This document shows positions 41,604 to 50,507 of a stretch of DNA of 64,000 nucleotides, piece after piece. The position numbers and the translations under genes were made by a program. The first letter of the stretch is position 1, and every line of letters starts with the position of its first letter. The stretch is from Euglena gracilis (Eukaryota > Euglenida > Euglenophyceae > Euglenales): positions 70,188,670 through 70,252,669 of the forward strand of contig CP154954.1 of the NCBI GenBank assembly GCA_039621445.1, read 5' to 3'. The notes under the pieces are model-generated. The model searched no databases, was not told where the DNA came from, and worked only from the letters and a program-made list of their open reading frames with translations.

Positions 41604-44194
41604 ATGAACTTGGGGAATTTTTTGTTGCTAGGTGTGCAAAACATGTCCACCTCTGGGGTGATGTGGTTTTTGAAAAATTTCAGAATCTGGTGAAAAATGG
41701 GCATGTTCAGGGTGTAATCCCCTGGAACGTTTTGCTCCCTGGTCAGGGAGTCTGCCAATTGTTCTTTTGTGGGAACCCAAACCACCTGCAAGTTGATTTG
41801 CTTTTCTTGGCAATGGTATAAAAGGGGTTTTAGGATGGAATTTAAATATGGCTTTTTGCCTCCCCATTTTGTTAAGTAACTTACAGCCACCTGGCTGTCC
41901 ACATGAAGAACAATGGTTTGTTTTGGTTTTGCTAAAGCCTTTACAGTTTCCACTGCAGACATCAATTCTTTTTGATTGATGTGAAGGACATGCAGGTCCC
42001 TCCAGAAATCTTGGACCCTTTGACCAGAGTTTTTGTCCAGCCCCCCCCACTGCCAGGTGCTGCTGTCTGAGAACAGTTCCTGAGAGGCCTGAGATTGAAA
42101 GGCTCTGCCCACACCTGGCTGCAAAAACGCTTTTAACTCCACAATTTGATCCTTGACCCCCTGGGGAATGGTTAGGGTGTGGTCCCAGCCCCACTTTGTG
42201 TGCAGATCCACCATTTTGCAAAGTTGATCTGTCAGAATTCTGAGAAATGGCATTGAGACTAAATAGCTTCTGACTTGCCCCACAATAGAACTGAGTTTTC
42301 TGCAGCTCATTTTTTGTGCTGTGAGCACCTTGCCTAGCTCCTTTCTTAAGGATTTTAGTTTTTCCTGTGGAATTTCCAGCTGGCCTTTTTTCAAATTGAT
42401 CCACTGGCCCAAATGCTTTATTTCCTGTGTTGGTTCTAGACATGATTTGGGGAGGTTTATTCTGAAACCTGCCAGTAAAAGATCTTTTTTCATTTCTGCC
42501 AAATGCTGGGCTGCTGTCTTTTTGCTGGGGGCTAACAGCAAAATATCGTCCAGGTAGATGAAAACTACCTTTCCTTCCTTCCTCCATTTCCTTTCCCAGA
42601 CTCTCATGAGAGTCATAAACTTTTGTGGCAGGCTGCTTATGCCAAAGCATGCAGCTTGAAACTGCCACGTTTCCCCCCCCACCTGCATGCACACATGTTT
42701 CTCCAGACTGCTGTGCAGTTTTAAGTGGAAGTATGCATCTTTCAGGTCTATTTTTCCACAGAACCAACCTTTTCTTAGATATGGGAAGATGTTTCCCATA
42801 TGTTCCAATCTGAATTTCTGTGGGGTAAAATGGAGATTTAACTGTCGACAATCTGATATCAGTCTTTCTTTGGTCTTTTCCCCTTCCTTTTTGGAAATGA
42901 TAAAATAAGGAACAAAATGTTTTGCCTCTTCTGGGGGGATTTGTCTGGTTGCCCCTGCACATTCGTATTCTCTCAGAATTTTTTGGGCAGTCCTTATTTC
43001 TTGGGGGGTCTTGAATGGAACTTTTTTGGACATTTGAGGGGGGAGGGGAAGATCTGCCATAACACCTTCCCTTATCAGGTTTAATACCTCTCTGCTGGCT
43101 CCTGCCTTTTCCCAATGGGGGATACTGGCCTGCAGGGCTCTGAAAGGGGGTACCCCTGGGCGTAATGTATCTGGGGATTCCACAGGCCCCATCACTGGGG
43201 TCCTTCCCCCTGGCTGCCCCATCACTGGGGTCAGCTCTGGCTGCCCCATCACTGGGGTCCTCTCTGGCTGCCCCATCACTGGGGTCACCTCTGGCCCTGC
43301 CATAGGGCTGTTCAAAGACAGGCTTTCCCCCTGTTTTTGAAAATTGGGGGAAGGTCTGTGTCTGCAGTGGGGAGGTACATATACAGCTGGGGGGTGTGGG
43401 CTGATTATCTTCTGGGGGGGCCCTGGTGTAGCCATTCTTGGGCCTCCCCCCCAAGGGCTGTGGTCTTGAATGCATGGGCCTCCAATGGCCATTTGATTTT
43501 TGTTGAAATGGCCTCCATTGGCCTTGATACTTTGGCCCTGGCCTCCATTGGCCTCTTGGATATAATGGCCTCCATTGGCCTTCCCCTGAAGGGGGTGGGG
43601 CTTGCTTGGATGGTTGAAATGGCCTCCACTGGCCTTGAGGTCTTGATGCCTCCACTGGCCACCATTGGCCCCTTGATTTTGAATATAATGGCTTTTCAGC
43701 CTGAGCTTTTGGCTTCCATAGCCTTGCAGCTGGGCTCCATGCCCTTGATGATAAAGGCTGCCATAGCCTTGATGACAAGGGTCTCCATGCCCTTGATTCC
43801 CCCTGGGTGGGGGGTGGTGATGAGAAAAAGGGGGGGTAATCTGCCAGACCTGTCTCCCCATTTCTTTTCCTCGATTTACTGGCCACCACTGTCCAGGGTC
43901 CATGGCCGTCGTTGAACTGTTGGAATCGAAATTTCTCTGGGAGATTGGGAGGAGGGGGGGTTGCGACGGCCACGGATTGGTGTTCTGCTGCTGCCCCGTC
44001 ATCGTCTCCAGCGCCTGCTGCTCCTCCACTCTTCTCCATTCCAGGTTTCTTCCTTGAAATTCCTGATGATGTCGCTGGACGGTCTGTGTTGGTTGCACCG
44101 GCTTCAGCTGGGACTCCGTCTCTTCCAGCTTCAGCTGCCTTCTCCTGGCTTCCTTTTTGCTCTGCTGGGCCGCTGGACACCAGGTATGTGGCAT
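41234..44194 (-). CDS. DIRS reverse transcriptase, RNase H and Dam-like methyltransferase
   Basis: 986 codons from ATG 44194. Residues 1-340 are low-complexity with NGGH- and TPVMGQPE-type repeats. The RT spans about 345-660: LISDCRQLN, GKIDLKDAYFH, CFGISSLPQ, and active site YLDD (547-550). RNase H has Asp710 (FSDSST), Glu743 (NQKELMS), Asp766 (HVDSQV) and Asp815 (LADSLTR). The Dam-like domain is at about 848-975: DMFCTPSNKKFPKF, YANPPWSIIPQW with NPPW at 891-894, and LLIVPHW. This order (RT-RH-MT) is standard for DIRS elements. All catalytic residues are present. Confidence 0.92.
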   Translation of the reverse strand: MPHTWCPAAQQSKKEARRRQLKLEETESQLKPVQPTQTVQRHHQEFQGRNLEWRRVEEQQALETMTGQQQNTNPWPSQPPLLPISQRNFDSNSSTTAMDPGQWWPVNRGKEMGRQVWQITPPFSHHHPPPRGNQGHGDPCHQGYGSLYHQGHGAQLQGYGSQKLRLKSHYIQNQGANGGQWRHQDLKASGGHFNHPSKPHPLQGKANGGHYIQEANGGQGQSIKANGGHFNKNQMAIGGPCIQDHSPWGGGPRMATPGPPQKIISPHPPAVYVPPHCRHRPSPNFQKQGESLSLNSPMAGPEVTPVMGQPERTPVMGQPELTPVMGQPGGRTPVMGPVESPDTLRPGVPPFRALQASIPHWEKAGASREVLNLIREGVMADLPLPPQMSKKVPFKTPQEIRTAQKILREYECAGATRQIPPEEAKHFVPYFIISKKEGEKTKERLISDCRQLNLHFTPQKFRLEHMGNIFPYLRKGWFCGKIDLKDAYFHLKLHSSLEKHVCMQVGGETWQFQAACFGISSLPQKFMTLMRVWERKWRKEGKVVFIYLDDILLLAPSKKTAAQHLAEMKKDLLLAGFRINLPKSCLEPTQEIKHLGQWINLKKGQLEIPQEKLKSLRKELGKVLTAQKMSCRKLSSIVGQVRSYLVSMPFLRILTDQLCKMVDLHTKWGWDHTLTIPQGVKDQIVELKAFLQPGVGRAFQSQASQELFSDSSTWQWGGLDKNSGQRVQDFWRDLHVLHINQKELMSAVETVKALAKPKQTIVLHVDSQVAVSYLTKWGGKKPYLNSILKPLLYHCQEKQINLQVVWVPTKEQLADSLTREQNVPGDYTLNMPIFHQILKFFKNHITPEVDMFCTPSNKKFPKFICRYPHQGALLVDALKADLKGLPPVYANPPWSIIPQWVQRLMLTPDLSCLLIVPHWASTSWWRQLMSIRQPGSKVLLVPPQWGLFTNCWGEEMPPPRWNLACLIVSGKYYNPRKFRCPVSTLT

Positions 44195-44201
44195 CTTTCA
44201 T
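41628..44201 (-). CDS. DIRS Gag-like frame overlapping the RT frame
   Basis: An alternative frame opening at ATG 44201, seven bases upstream of the RT ATG, and staying open for about 857 codons to 41628. The first about 300 residues look protein-like: EKFRFQQFNDGHGPWTVV (a Gag-like segment), then repeated GQWRP and DPSDGAA motifs, suggesting an RNA-binding Gag. Beyond about 43250 it lies over the conserved RT and is probably not under selection. It could equally be an accidental opening in G/C-rich sequence; the upstream part is the likelier Gag. Confidence 0.4.
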   Translation of the reverse strand: MKDATYLVSSGPAEQKGSQEKAAEAGRDGVPAEAGATNTDRPATSSGISRKKPGMEKSGGAAGAGDDDGAAAEHQSVAVATPPPPNLPEKFRFQQFNDGHGPWTVVASKSRKRNGETGLADYPPFFSSPPPTQGESRAWRPLSSRLWQPLSSRAWSPAARLWKPKAQAEKPLYSKSRGQWWPVEASRPQGQWRPFQPSKQAPPPSGEGQWRPLYPRGQWRPGPKYQGQWRPFQQKSNGHWRPMHSRPQPLGGRPKNGYTRAPPEDNQPTPPSCICTSPLQTQTFPQFSKTGGKPVFEQPYGRARGDPSDGAAREDPSDGAARADPSDGAARGKDPSDGACGIPRYITPRGTPFQSPAGQYPPLGKGRSQQRGIKPDKGRCYGRSSPPPSNVQKSSIQDPPRNKDCPKNSERIRMCRGNQTNPPRRGKTFCSLFYHFQKGRGKDQRKTDIRLSTVKSPFYPTEIQIGTYGKHLPISKKRLVLWKNRPERCILPLKTAQQSGETCVHAGGGGNVAVSSCMLWHKQPATKVYDSHESLGKEMEEGRKGSFHLPGRYFAVSPQQKDSSPAFGRNEKRSFTGRFQNKPPQIMSRTNTGNKAFGPVDQFEKRPAGNSTGKTKILKKGARQGAHSTKNELQKTQFYCGASQKLFSLNAISQNSDRSTLQNGGSAHKVGLGPHPNHSPGGQGSNCGVKSVFAARCGQSLSISGLSGTVLRQQHLAVGGAGQKLWSKGPRFLEGPACPSHQSKRIDVCSGNCKGFSKTKTNHCSSCGQPGGCKLLNKMGRQKAIFKFHPKTPFIPLPRKANQLAGGLGSHKRTIGRLPDQGAKRSRGLHPEHAHFSPDSEIFQKPHHPRGGHVLHT

Positions 44202-44349
44202 GGAAATCAAAATTTTCTTTCTCCGCTTTTCTATATCGTCCAGATTGCTCTTCCTCCTCTGTATTGACTGGTCGGTGTGGTTGAACGTTGTTGAACTCGT
44301 TGAGTTGAAATTCTTTCTCCTTGAGGTCGAAGGGCAGAATTAAGAATCA

Positions 44350-44450
44350 GCCAACTCCGGCAACAAAAAGCAGTAAGAAGCACCCCCCGCGCACGCACAA
44401 ACACACCAGAACAGAACAGCCGGCAAGGAGAGCAGGACCTCACCATCTCG
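44350..44450. repeat. DIRS right inverted terminal repeat
   Basis: Reverse complement of 39947-40045 with a few mismatches, running out at GTTGCCGGAGTTGGC. Confidence 0.88.
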
Positions 44451-44472
44451 CAGTGCGGAGCCCGAATGGTCA

Positions 44473-44760
44473 CTGCCCCCCCCCCCCGCTTCTCGCGGGT
44501 TGTATGAGGGTCTTCACCAAGATCCCCCCCTAATCAATCCATTCACAACCCAAATCATTGCAGTGAACACACAACAAACAGGCTATGGAAGCAGGAATCA
44601 TGTTTTGAAGGGTGCCCGGAGAGAAAAGGAATAAAAATGAAATGGGGCGGAGGGCACCCGGCCTTCCATAATGGTGTGGTACATATTGCGGGCGTTCAGG
44701 CGGGGACCCCCTCCCCCCCAGGGTTCGATATAAAGAGGGTGTACATGGTTTAGGTGGGGG
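44473..44760. repeat. Repeat R, copy 3, right part
   Basis: Continues R from the duplicated CTGC to its GGTTTAGGTGGGGG end. With 25482-26994 it forms one R copy split by elements B and DIRS. Confidence 0.85.
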
Positions 44761-44774
44761 TTTCCCCCCCCACC

Positions 44775-44885
44775 CAGGCTTCTTTTTAAGTCAGCGGACC
44801 CACCCCCCCCCCGGGGGGAGGGGGGGGTGGGTCCAGGCCGGACCCCCCCGGGGGGGTCCCGCGCCGGAGGCGCTGGGTATACCTT
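44775..44885. mobile_element. hAT-like MITE, copy 4, truncated
   Basis: The left terminus CAGGCTTCTTTTTAAG and left half are present. It stops at GGTATACCTT, joining directly to ACATTTGTATG. Relative to 5119-5722 this is an internal deletion of about 450 bp that removes the right half of the MITE and part of the flank. Confidence 0.8.
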
Positions 44886-44934
44886 ACATTTGTATGAATT
44901 TGGTCACAAATACGAGACACAGTTCATAGTGGTT

Positions 44935-46712
44935 TGTGAGTCAGGGGTGCTGAGTGCCCTGGTAAGTTAGCTAACCTCAGGCGCTAACCTTAAAAGCTAA
45001 CCCAGGCGCCACAGAACTAACCAGGGGACTTGACCCAACCAGGGGCCTACTGTTTCAATGATGAAACAATTAGGATAACCCCCTCCTAACTGAATTTTAA
45101 CTCCTGGCCATATTTTAACCACTGACTCCCACAGGGCTCTGTCACTACTCTGTCTTTGCTCAAGCTGATTATCTATTTGCCATTGGCCTATTTGGTTCAA
45201 GTTTCAAGCCAATTCAAGTTTGTCAAGATTCCATTGGAAGTGGAAGTTGATTATCTGTTCAAGCATTGGTCCTGTGATCTGAAGTGAAGTCTGAAGCAGG
45301 AGTTGTTGCTGCTGGTGTGCCTAAGAAGCGCCAGTTCGCCGGCACCGAAGACGTTCACTGACCACGACCACCCATTTGACAGCATTTCGCTGCTTTGAGC
45401 AAGACCTACAGGTGTTTTATACCCAATTTGTGACCCCCCAAGGACCCAACCCACACCAAGCCCAAAAAGGAAAAAGGTCTTTTTAACCCAAGAAAATGAA
45501 ACAATTTTTAACAAAGGCCGCGCGGGGAACTGAAATTCAACTGGGCAGGGTAATCGATCCTACGCGGGGACAGGGAAACCCCACGGACCTGGAAACAGCG
45601 GAACAGCAAAGGGGGTTATCCCGTACAAATGGTAGCAGAGGATTTCTGCCCATTTTCAGTTCCCCCGAAAGCGGCTGGACTGAACAACAGGAAATTACCG
45701 CAGAACCACAGGAATCTGTCTCATCAGCCGTCGCTAGGTCGGCTGATCCAGAGACAGATGTCCATTTCAATCACCCAGCAACAGGAATCACAATGACGGA
45801 ATCCACAATGACCACCCCAGAAAACGTGCAGTGGAACCAGGAACCTGAGCAATGGGAATACGACACAGAAACGACCACAGACATGGCCAGGACCCTGGGG
45901 TGCGACATTGACATTGCACGATTGTCGCAGATGACAATTGCAATGGTTGAAATGGAACAAGATGGAGAACAGAACCCCAGGACTCAGGAGGAAACAGGGA
46001 CAACACAGTTCACGGACACCGAAGACGACGAACTGGGAGACATCTACCAAGACACACAGCCACTGCAGCTCACATTCCACCCAGAACCCAGCACAGACAC
46101 TCAGAACCAACTGTTGAGCCTGGAAGCGGCAAGACAGAGCCCGAACGAAGACCACTTCCAGGTCAACGGTGCAGGGGTGGAGGAATCTGAGGCGGAACCA
46201 GAACATTACGACTGGTTCGCCGACACAAACTGGTGGTCCAGTTTCGTACAGAACATGACAGAATTCCAGCAGGAATTCCAAACTTTCAGGCGAGCCACTG
46301 AGTTTGTGAACCAGAAAACCACAGAGGTGATTCAACGACTTCAAAACACCACAGAACTACAGTTTACACGCTTGGAACAGCAGCTGATTACACAGGGGGA
46401 ACGGACAGAATGGTTGGTGTGGCGAACGGACGGCGGGTATGAAGAGCTGTCCACGAACCTGGCCACGGTAACTGAAAACTTGGAGGGGATGGTGACGAAT
46501 CAAAACAGACTGTACCAGGGACACTTTGAGAACCTGGGACAACAGATTCGGGACCTGAAGGTGATGGCTGGGCTGCTGGACGAAAAAATTAACGGGTTCC
46601 AGGGTTTGCTGCAGGTGGCAGGGGGAAGCACAGAGACCCAGGGGCAACACCTCATAGAATTACTCGGCCAGCAGAAACAAAACGAGCAGGTGCTTCAAGA
46701 ATTGCAGATGCG
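44935..46712 (+). mobile_element. Element A, copy 2, truncated
   Basis: LTR 44935-45627 (693 bp), primer-binding site TGGTAGCAGAGGA from 45630, and the first about 1.1 kb of gag up to the position where R is inserted. The rest of the element is absent. The 5' flank CATAGTGGTT is the same as that of copy 1, so both descend from one insertion by duplication. Confidence 0.9.
45496..46712 (+). CDS. gag: Element A Gag N-terminal part (truncated copy)
   Basis: From ATG 45496 in the LTR (MKQFLTKAARG) the frame runs uninterrupted through the LTR end and primer-binding site into the acidic Gln/Thr-rich Gag, then into a coiled-coil segment, before reading into repeat R and stopping at about 46806. Because codon 3 is CAA here, this copy shows the likely ancestral Gag start in the LTR. 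The C-terminal capsid and zinc knuckle are missing. Confidence 0.8.
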
Positions 46713-48510
46713 AACGGTCCACACCGCTCCCCCACTCGGAGCCACCTCTTTCATGGGTCTTCACCCGGCACATTCCTTTGAAAATAAGCCATTTTTGCCT
46801 CCCTAGCGCCTACAGAGCTGGGGTCTGTGCTAGGGCACCGGGGGGTCGGATCGGGAGTGCCTGCCCAGGCTGCTGCCCCCCCCCCCCCAAACCCCAGGGA
46901 GCAGGGGGGGGCATCGAGCTAGCTTTTCCAGCCAGTGGGCTTTTGTCATTTTTGAACCCCCATCGACATTTTTTTGTTTATTTTTTAAGCTGTCAATTTG
47001 TCTGTCAATGGGCGTGAAGTGGGAAACAATTCAGCAAAGATTGCGTAGATGCACAAAATGGAAGGTTGGGTTCATTTTGGTGGAAAATGGGTCCAGCCCT
47101 CATTTTTGGTAGCTCTTGCACTCTTGCACTGCTGCCGTCTTTTTCGCACAGCTCGAAAGAGGATCAAATCTGCACCCTGGAGGGGAATGTGCACTGCGGG
47201 CCAGTGTTCACCGGGTTCGCCACCCCCGGACTGCCGGTCGCCCCAGCGACCGCCGAGTCCCTTCGGGCCGAGGGCCCCGGGGGGTCCTCGCCGGTGGGGA
47301 GGACCACCGACAGGGGTTTCCGGGGTGGGGCCTGCGCTTTCTCCGGGGGTTGATGGGCTCAAGTCAACCCCCGTTTTTTCACCCAGGTGGTTTCCACAAC
47401 CCCAGCCGGTGCGTAGGATCGTTTTTTTAGCGGTTTCCGAAATTTTGCTGAAAATCGAAAAATCTGCCATTTGGTGTGAAAATCTCACTTCTCTCTCGCA
47501 CACCTTGTAGTTAAAAACCAACCCACTGAATCTTGAAACTCTTGAAGTCAAAACTGAAAGAAACTTGAATTCTGAAACTCCGAAACTTGAGTGAGAACAC
47601 ACTTGAAACCGAAACTGTGAAATGTGAATGTATGAAATGTGCAAACCTTGGGGCAAGGAGCGTTCGGCGAAGGAGGCGAAGGCGGGGATATAGGGGAGTG
47701 GGTGGTGCTGTCAAAGGCTCCTTCAAGGCAATGACTTCAATGGATCAATGACCAACAATGAAACTCAACTTGCCACTCCAAATCAAAGTCCAATTGCCAA
47801 ATTCAATGCAATAGTATTCCTTCTTGCCAAATATTGGGGAAAACCCCTCAAGTTCTGTGAAAAATGACAAATTTGAAGGCGCTTAGAAATTTGACCCGCT
47901 TCCAATTTGAGTCGCGGGTTTCTCTAACTGATTGGCTGTTACCCGCGACTTTGTAATTTGCGCTTTCTGGCAATTTTTGGCTGCCGGAGAAAGCCGGCGG
48001 CCGACACCCCCTCCCTTGCGACCTTAGTCGGACACCAAAAACTCGCCCCCCCCCGTTCCTCAACAACGCGGGGGAAATCCTCCATTCGGCGCTCTTTCAT
48101 CCAAAGCCTATGTCCAACACCCATTCTCCCTTGAATCAACAAACAAACTTCAGGGACTACGGCTTTCAAGTGCCTTCAAACCTTTGGGTAAAACCTGGTT
48201 CACCAACCAATGAACATTAGTCTGCCCCCCCCCCCGCTTCTCGCGGGTTGTATGAGGGTCTTCACCAAGATCCCCCCCCAATCAATCCATTCACAACCCA
48301 AATCATTGCAGTGAACACACAACAAACAGGCTATGGAAACAGGAATCATGTTTTGAAGGGTGCCCGGAGAGAAAAGGAATAAAAATGAAATGGGGCGGAG
48401 GGCACCCGGCCTTCCATAATGGTGTGGTACATATTGCGGGCGTTCAGGCGGGGACCCCCTCCCCCCCCCCAGGGTTCGATATAAGGAGGGTGTGCATGGT
48501 TTAGGTGGGG
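46713..48510. repeat. Repeat R, copy 4 (recombinant)
   Basis: Its left boundary is that of R copy 2 (inside gag), but its right boundary is that of copy 1 (module flank GGTGTCCCC then MITE). Variants agree: GCCGGAGAAAG and TTGAATCAAC as in copy 2, then GTGCATGG as in copy 1. A direct repeat of CTTGCACT near 47119 and a short deletion at 48142 are private to it. Confidence 0.8.
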
Positions 48511-48527
48511 GGGTGTCCCCCCCCACC

Positions 48528-48786
48528 CAGGCTTCTTTTTAAGTCAGCAGACCCCCCCCCCCCGGGGGGAGGGGGGGGGTGGGTCCGGGCCGGACCCCCC
48601 CGGGGGGGTCCCGCGCCGGAGGCGCTGGGTATACCTTTTCGGCGCGAAGCGCCGAAAATTTTTGAAAATTGCCTTTAACGGGCCCGATTTTGGGGGGGTC
48701 CCCGCCCCCCCCGGGGGGGGTCCCGCGCCACCCTGGGTGGGTGGGGGGACCCCCCCCTCCCCCCGGGGATCTTAAAAAGAAGCCTG
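48528..48786. mobile_element. hAT-like MITE, copy 5
   Basis: 259 bp, same termini, 8-bp duplication CCCCCACC at 48520-48527 and 48787-48794, as in copy 2. Confidence 0.85.
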
Positions 48787-49125
48787 CCCCCACCCGCCCC
48801 CCTCCTGGCGGGGTCCGGACCCCCACTCGCCTGCCAGGGGGTTCCGGACTGACCCGGGGGGGGGGGGTGCCCGGGACCCACCCAAAAAGGTCAATTTTCC
48901 CCCCGGCGCTTCGCGCCGGGGTTTTTAGGATTTTTTTTTGTGTGGCAATAGCCAAAGGTTTTCTTTCGGCTCTCTGTGCTGCACGTTCATTTGCTTGTTC
49001 TTTTGCAGCCGATGTCTCGCCAACTCCCTTTGATTTCTTGCACCCTCGGAGACGGTGAAACCAACACCAAACAGTGACATTTGTATGAATTTGGTCACAA
49101 ATACGAGACACAGTTCATAGTGGTT
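48787..49125. other. Module flank with empty element-A site
   Basis: Copy of 5384-5722 ending TTCATAGTGGTT at 49125, then GACCTACC. In the other two copies TGTGAGTC of the element A LTR begins exactly here, so this is the unoccupied target. No gene seen. Confidence 0.75.
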
Positions 49126-49900
49126 GACCTACCATTGGTCCTCATTATCCTCGTTTTCAAAGTATTCTGTCCTGTTTTGTCTCCAACAACCCGTGTTGCT
49201 CTCGGCTGCATAGTGGTCCAAATGCAGGTGGCACACCTAACTGGATGTAATACAAAAAGAAAAAAAACGGCACTGCGGTTTACCGCTCCACAATTAAGCC
49301 AGGCCACCGCCTTCTTCCGGCACGTGTATCGACTGCCTGCTGCCGAGAGGGAGAAGGCGTGTGACCATTCATTTTTTTTTAATGCATTGCAACCAACAAG
49401 AAATGAATGTGCACAACTGTAGTGTGCAACAAACTGCTAGACTCACCCTTCTCTTTCTGCTTCCTGTGTTTTTATTCATGCTTATTTCACTGTTCTTTTT
49501 TTGCTTCCACCTTTTAGATAATTTCTGACAAATTACACCACGCTGGATGTAACATGCTGGATCAGTCAAAAAAAAAGAAGGTTGTTGCCACACATCATGG
49601 ACTGGGGCAGGTTGCTACATCGCCGGCAACTGATGGACGCGTACACCGAAGCGCGCCTCCGTAACCCTACAGAACGAAGGCTGCCATTCTTCCTTGCCGA
49701 GATCCAGGCGTGGGTGAAGGCTGTAGAACAAACTCTCCTTTGTCACCACTGTCGGTGATGCGCTTTGTTATTTTTGTTGTTTTTTTCTGCCGTCGGTTTG
49801 CCATTGCGAATGTCAATCAGTGTGCGGCCAAAATGTCTGTAACGGGGTGCCGTTGATGTGAGGGAGATTTTGCGCCAACGTGGCGCCAACTCCACCTCAG
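49126..49900 (+). other. Unique sequence with possible small exon
   Basis: A plus-strand frame of 53 codons at 49597-49758 (MDWGRLLHRRQLMDAYTEAR... ending LLCHHCR) looks protein-like in composition and ends at TGA, but no family is recognised. The rest is AT-richer than the surrounding repeats and shows no clear gene. Confidence 0.25.
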
Positions 49901-50507
49901 GGGGTGGAGGTTCCGCGCGCTGCGCAGTCATCCTCTTCTAGCACGGCAACGCCACCCTGCAAAGTCAGGCACGACAAAAGTCCTGTGCGACCAGTCGAAG
50001 CACATCCTGCTCCACAGCCGAGCAGCCAACCTTCAGAGGAACCCGGGTAGAGCTTTTTTTTTGTGTGGAATACAAGGCTGTTCGCGGTGATTTTCTTCAC
50101 AATTTCGCAGTTGTTCTCTGTAGTAAATTCTTCGCAACACCAGAAGTTCACCCTATTGTGATGAAAAAAACCTCTGATGCAGGCCTGCTGAGGCTGACCC
50201 ACCGACACCGCCACCTGATGCGGCCACGCTGTCAAAGGCGATCGCCAGCGTCTTGAAGTCCGGTGCGACCGCTACTGTTCATTGGCTTGCACAAGATATT
50301 TGTTTTCATGTTTTGCACATTGTTTTCTGTCAAGTTTTCCACTGTGATCAGCAAAATCTGCTATCCTTTTTAAAGGTCGAATAAATTTGTTTGACGGCTG
50401 ACAGTGTTGCATTTGAGGATGCCTTGAACCACTTGTGCAGTTGTCGGAATCGTGCACAGCGCAACGCTTCAACGTGGCTGGATACGCTGCAAACCTCAAG
50501 AACAAGT
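49901..50507 (+). CDS. Candidate spliced exons of an unknown host gene
   Basis: Three open segments fit together in phase. 49901-50046 follows an AG acceptor and encodes a Ser/Pro-rich stretch ending QPSSQPSEEPG. 50183-50262 lies between acceptor GATGCAG and donor CCG|GTGCGA and encodes AEADPPTPPPDAATLSK. 50418-50507 ends at donor AAGT|GTACGT. Introns of about 136 and 155 bp would be GT-AG. Phase continuity across two introns is the main support. The third acceptor lacks a strong pyrimidine tract, no domain is recognised, and no start or end is assigned. Confidence 0.3.

Larger units (their letters stand above)
39890..44471 (-). mobile_element. DIRS-type tyrosine-recombinase retrotransposon
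   Basis: A 4582-bp element coding on the minus strand. Evidence is inverted terminal repeats, an internal complementary region, and frames for RT-RNase H-Dam-like and for a tyrosine recombinase. It has no target duplication, as is known for DIRS elements: host GTGTGAAAC (to 39889) and host ACTGC (from 44472) join precisely to restore the end of element B's LTR. All recognised catalytic motifs are present and the main frames are uninterrupted, so it may be autonomous. Confidence 0.93.

Noticed and set aside
43405-43915. Plus-strand frames of 86-192 codons over the DIRS repeats
   Set aside because: Antisense shadows of the repeated GQWRP/NGGH-coding region.
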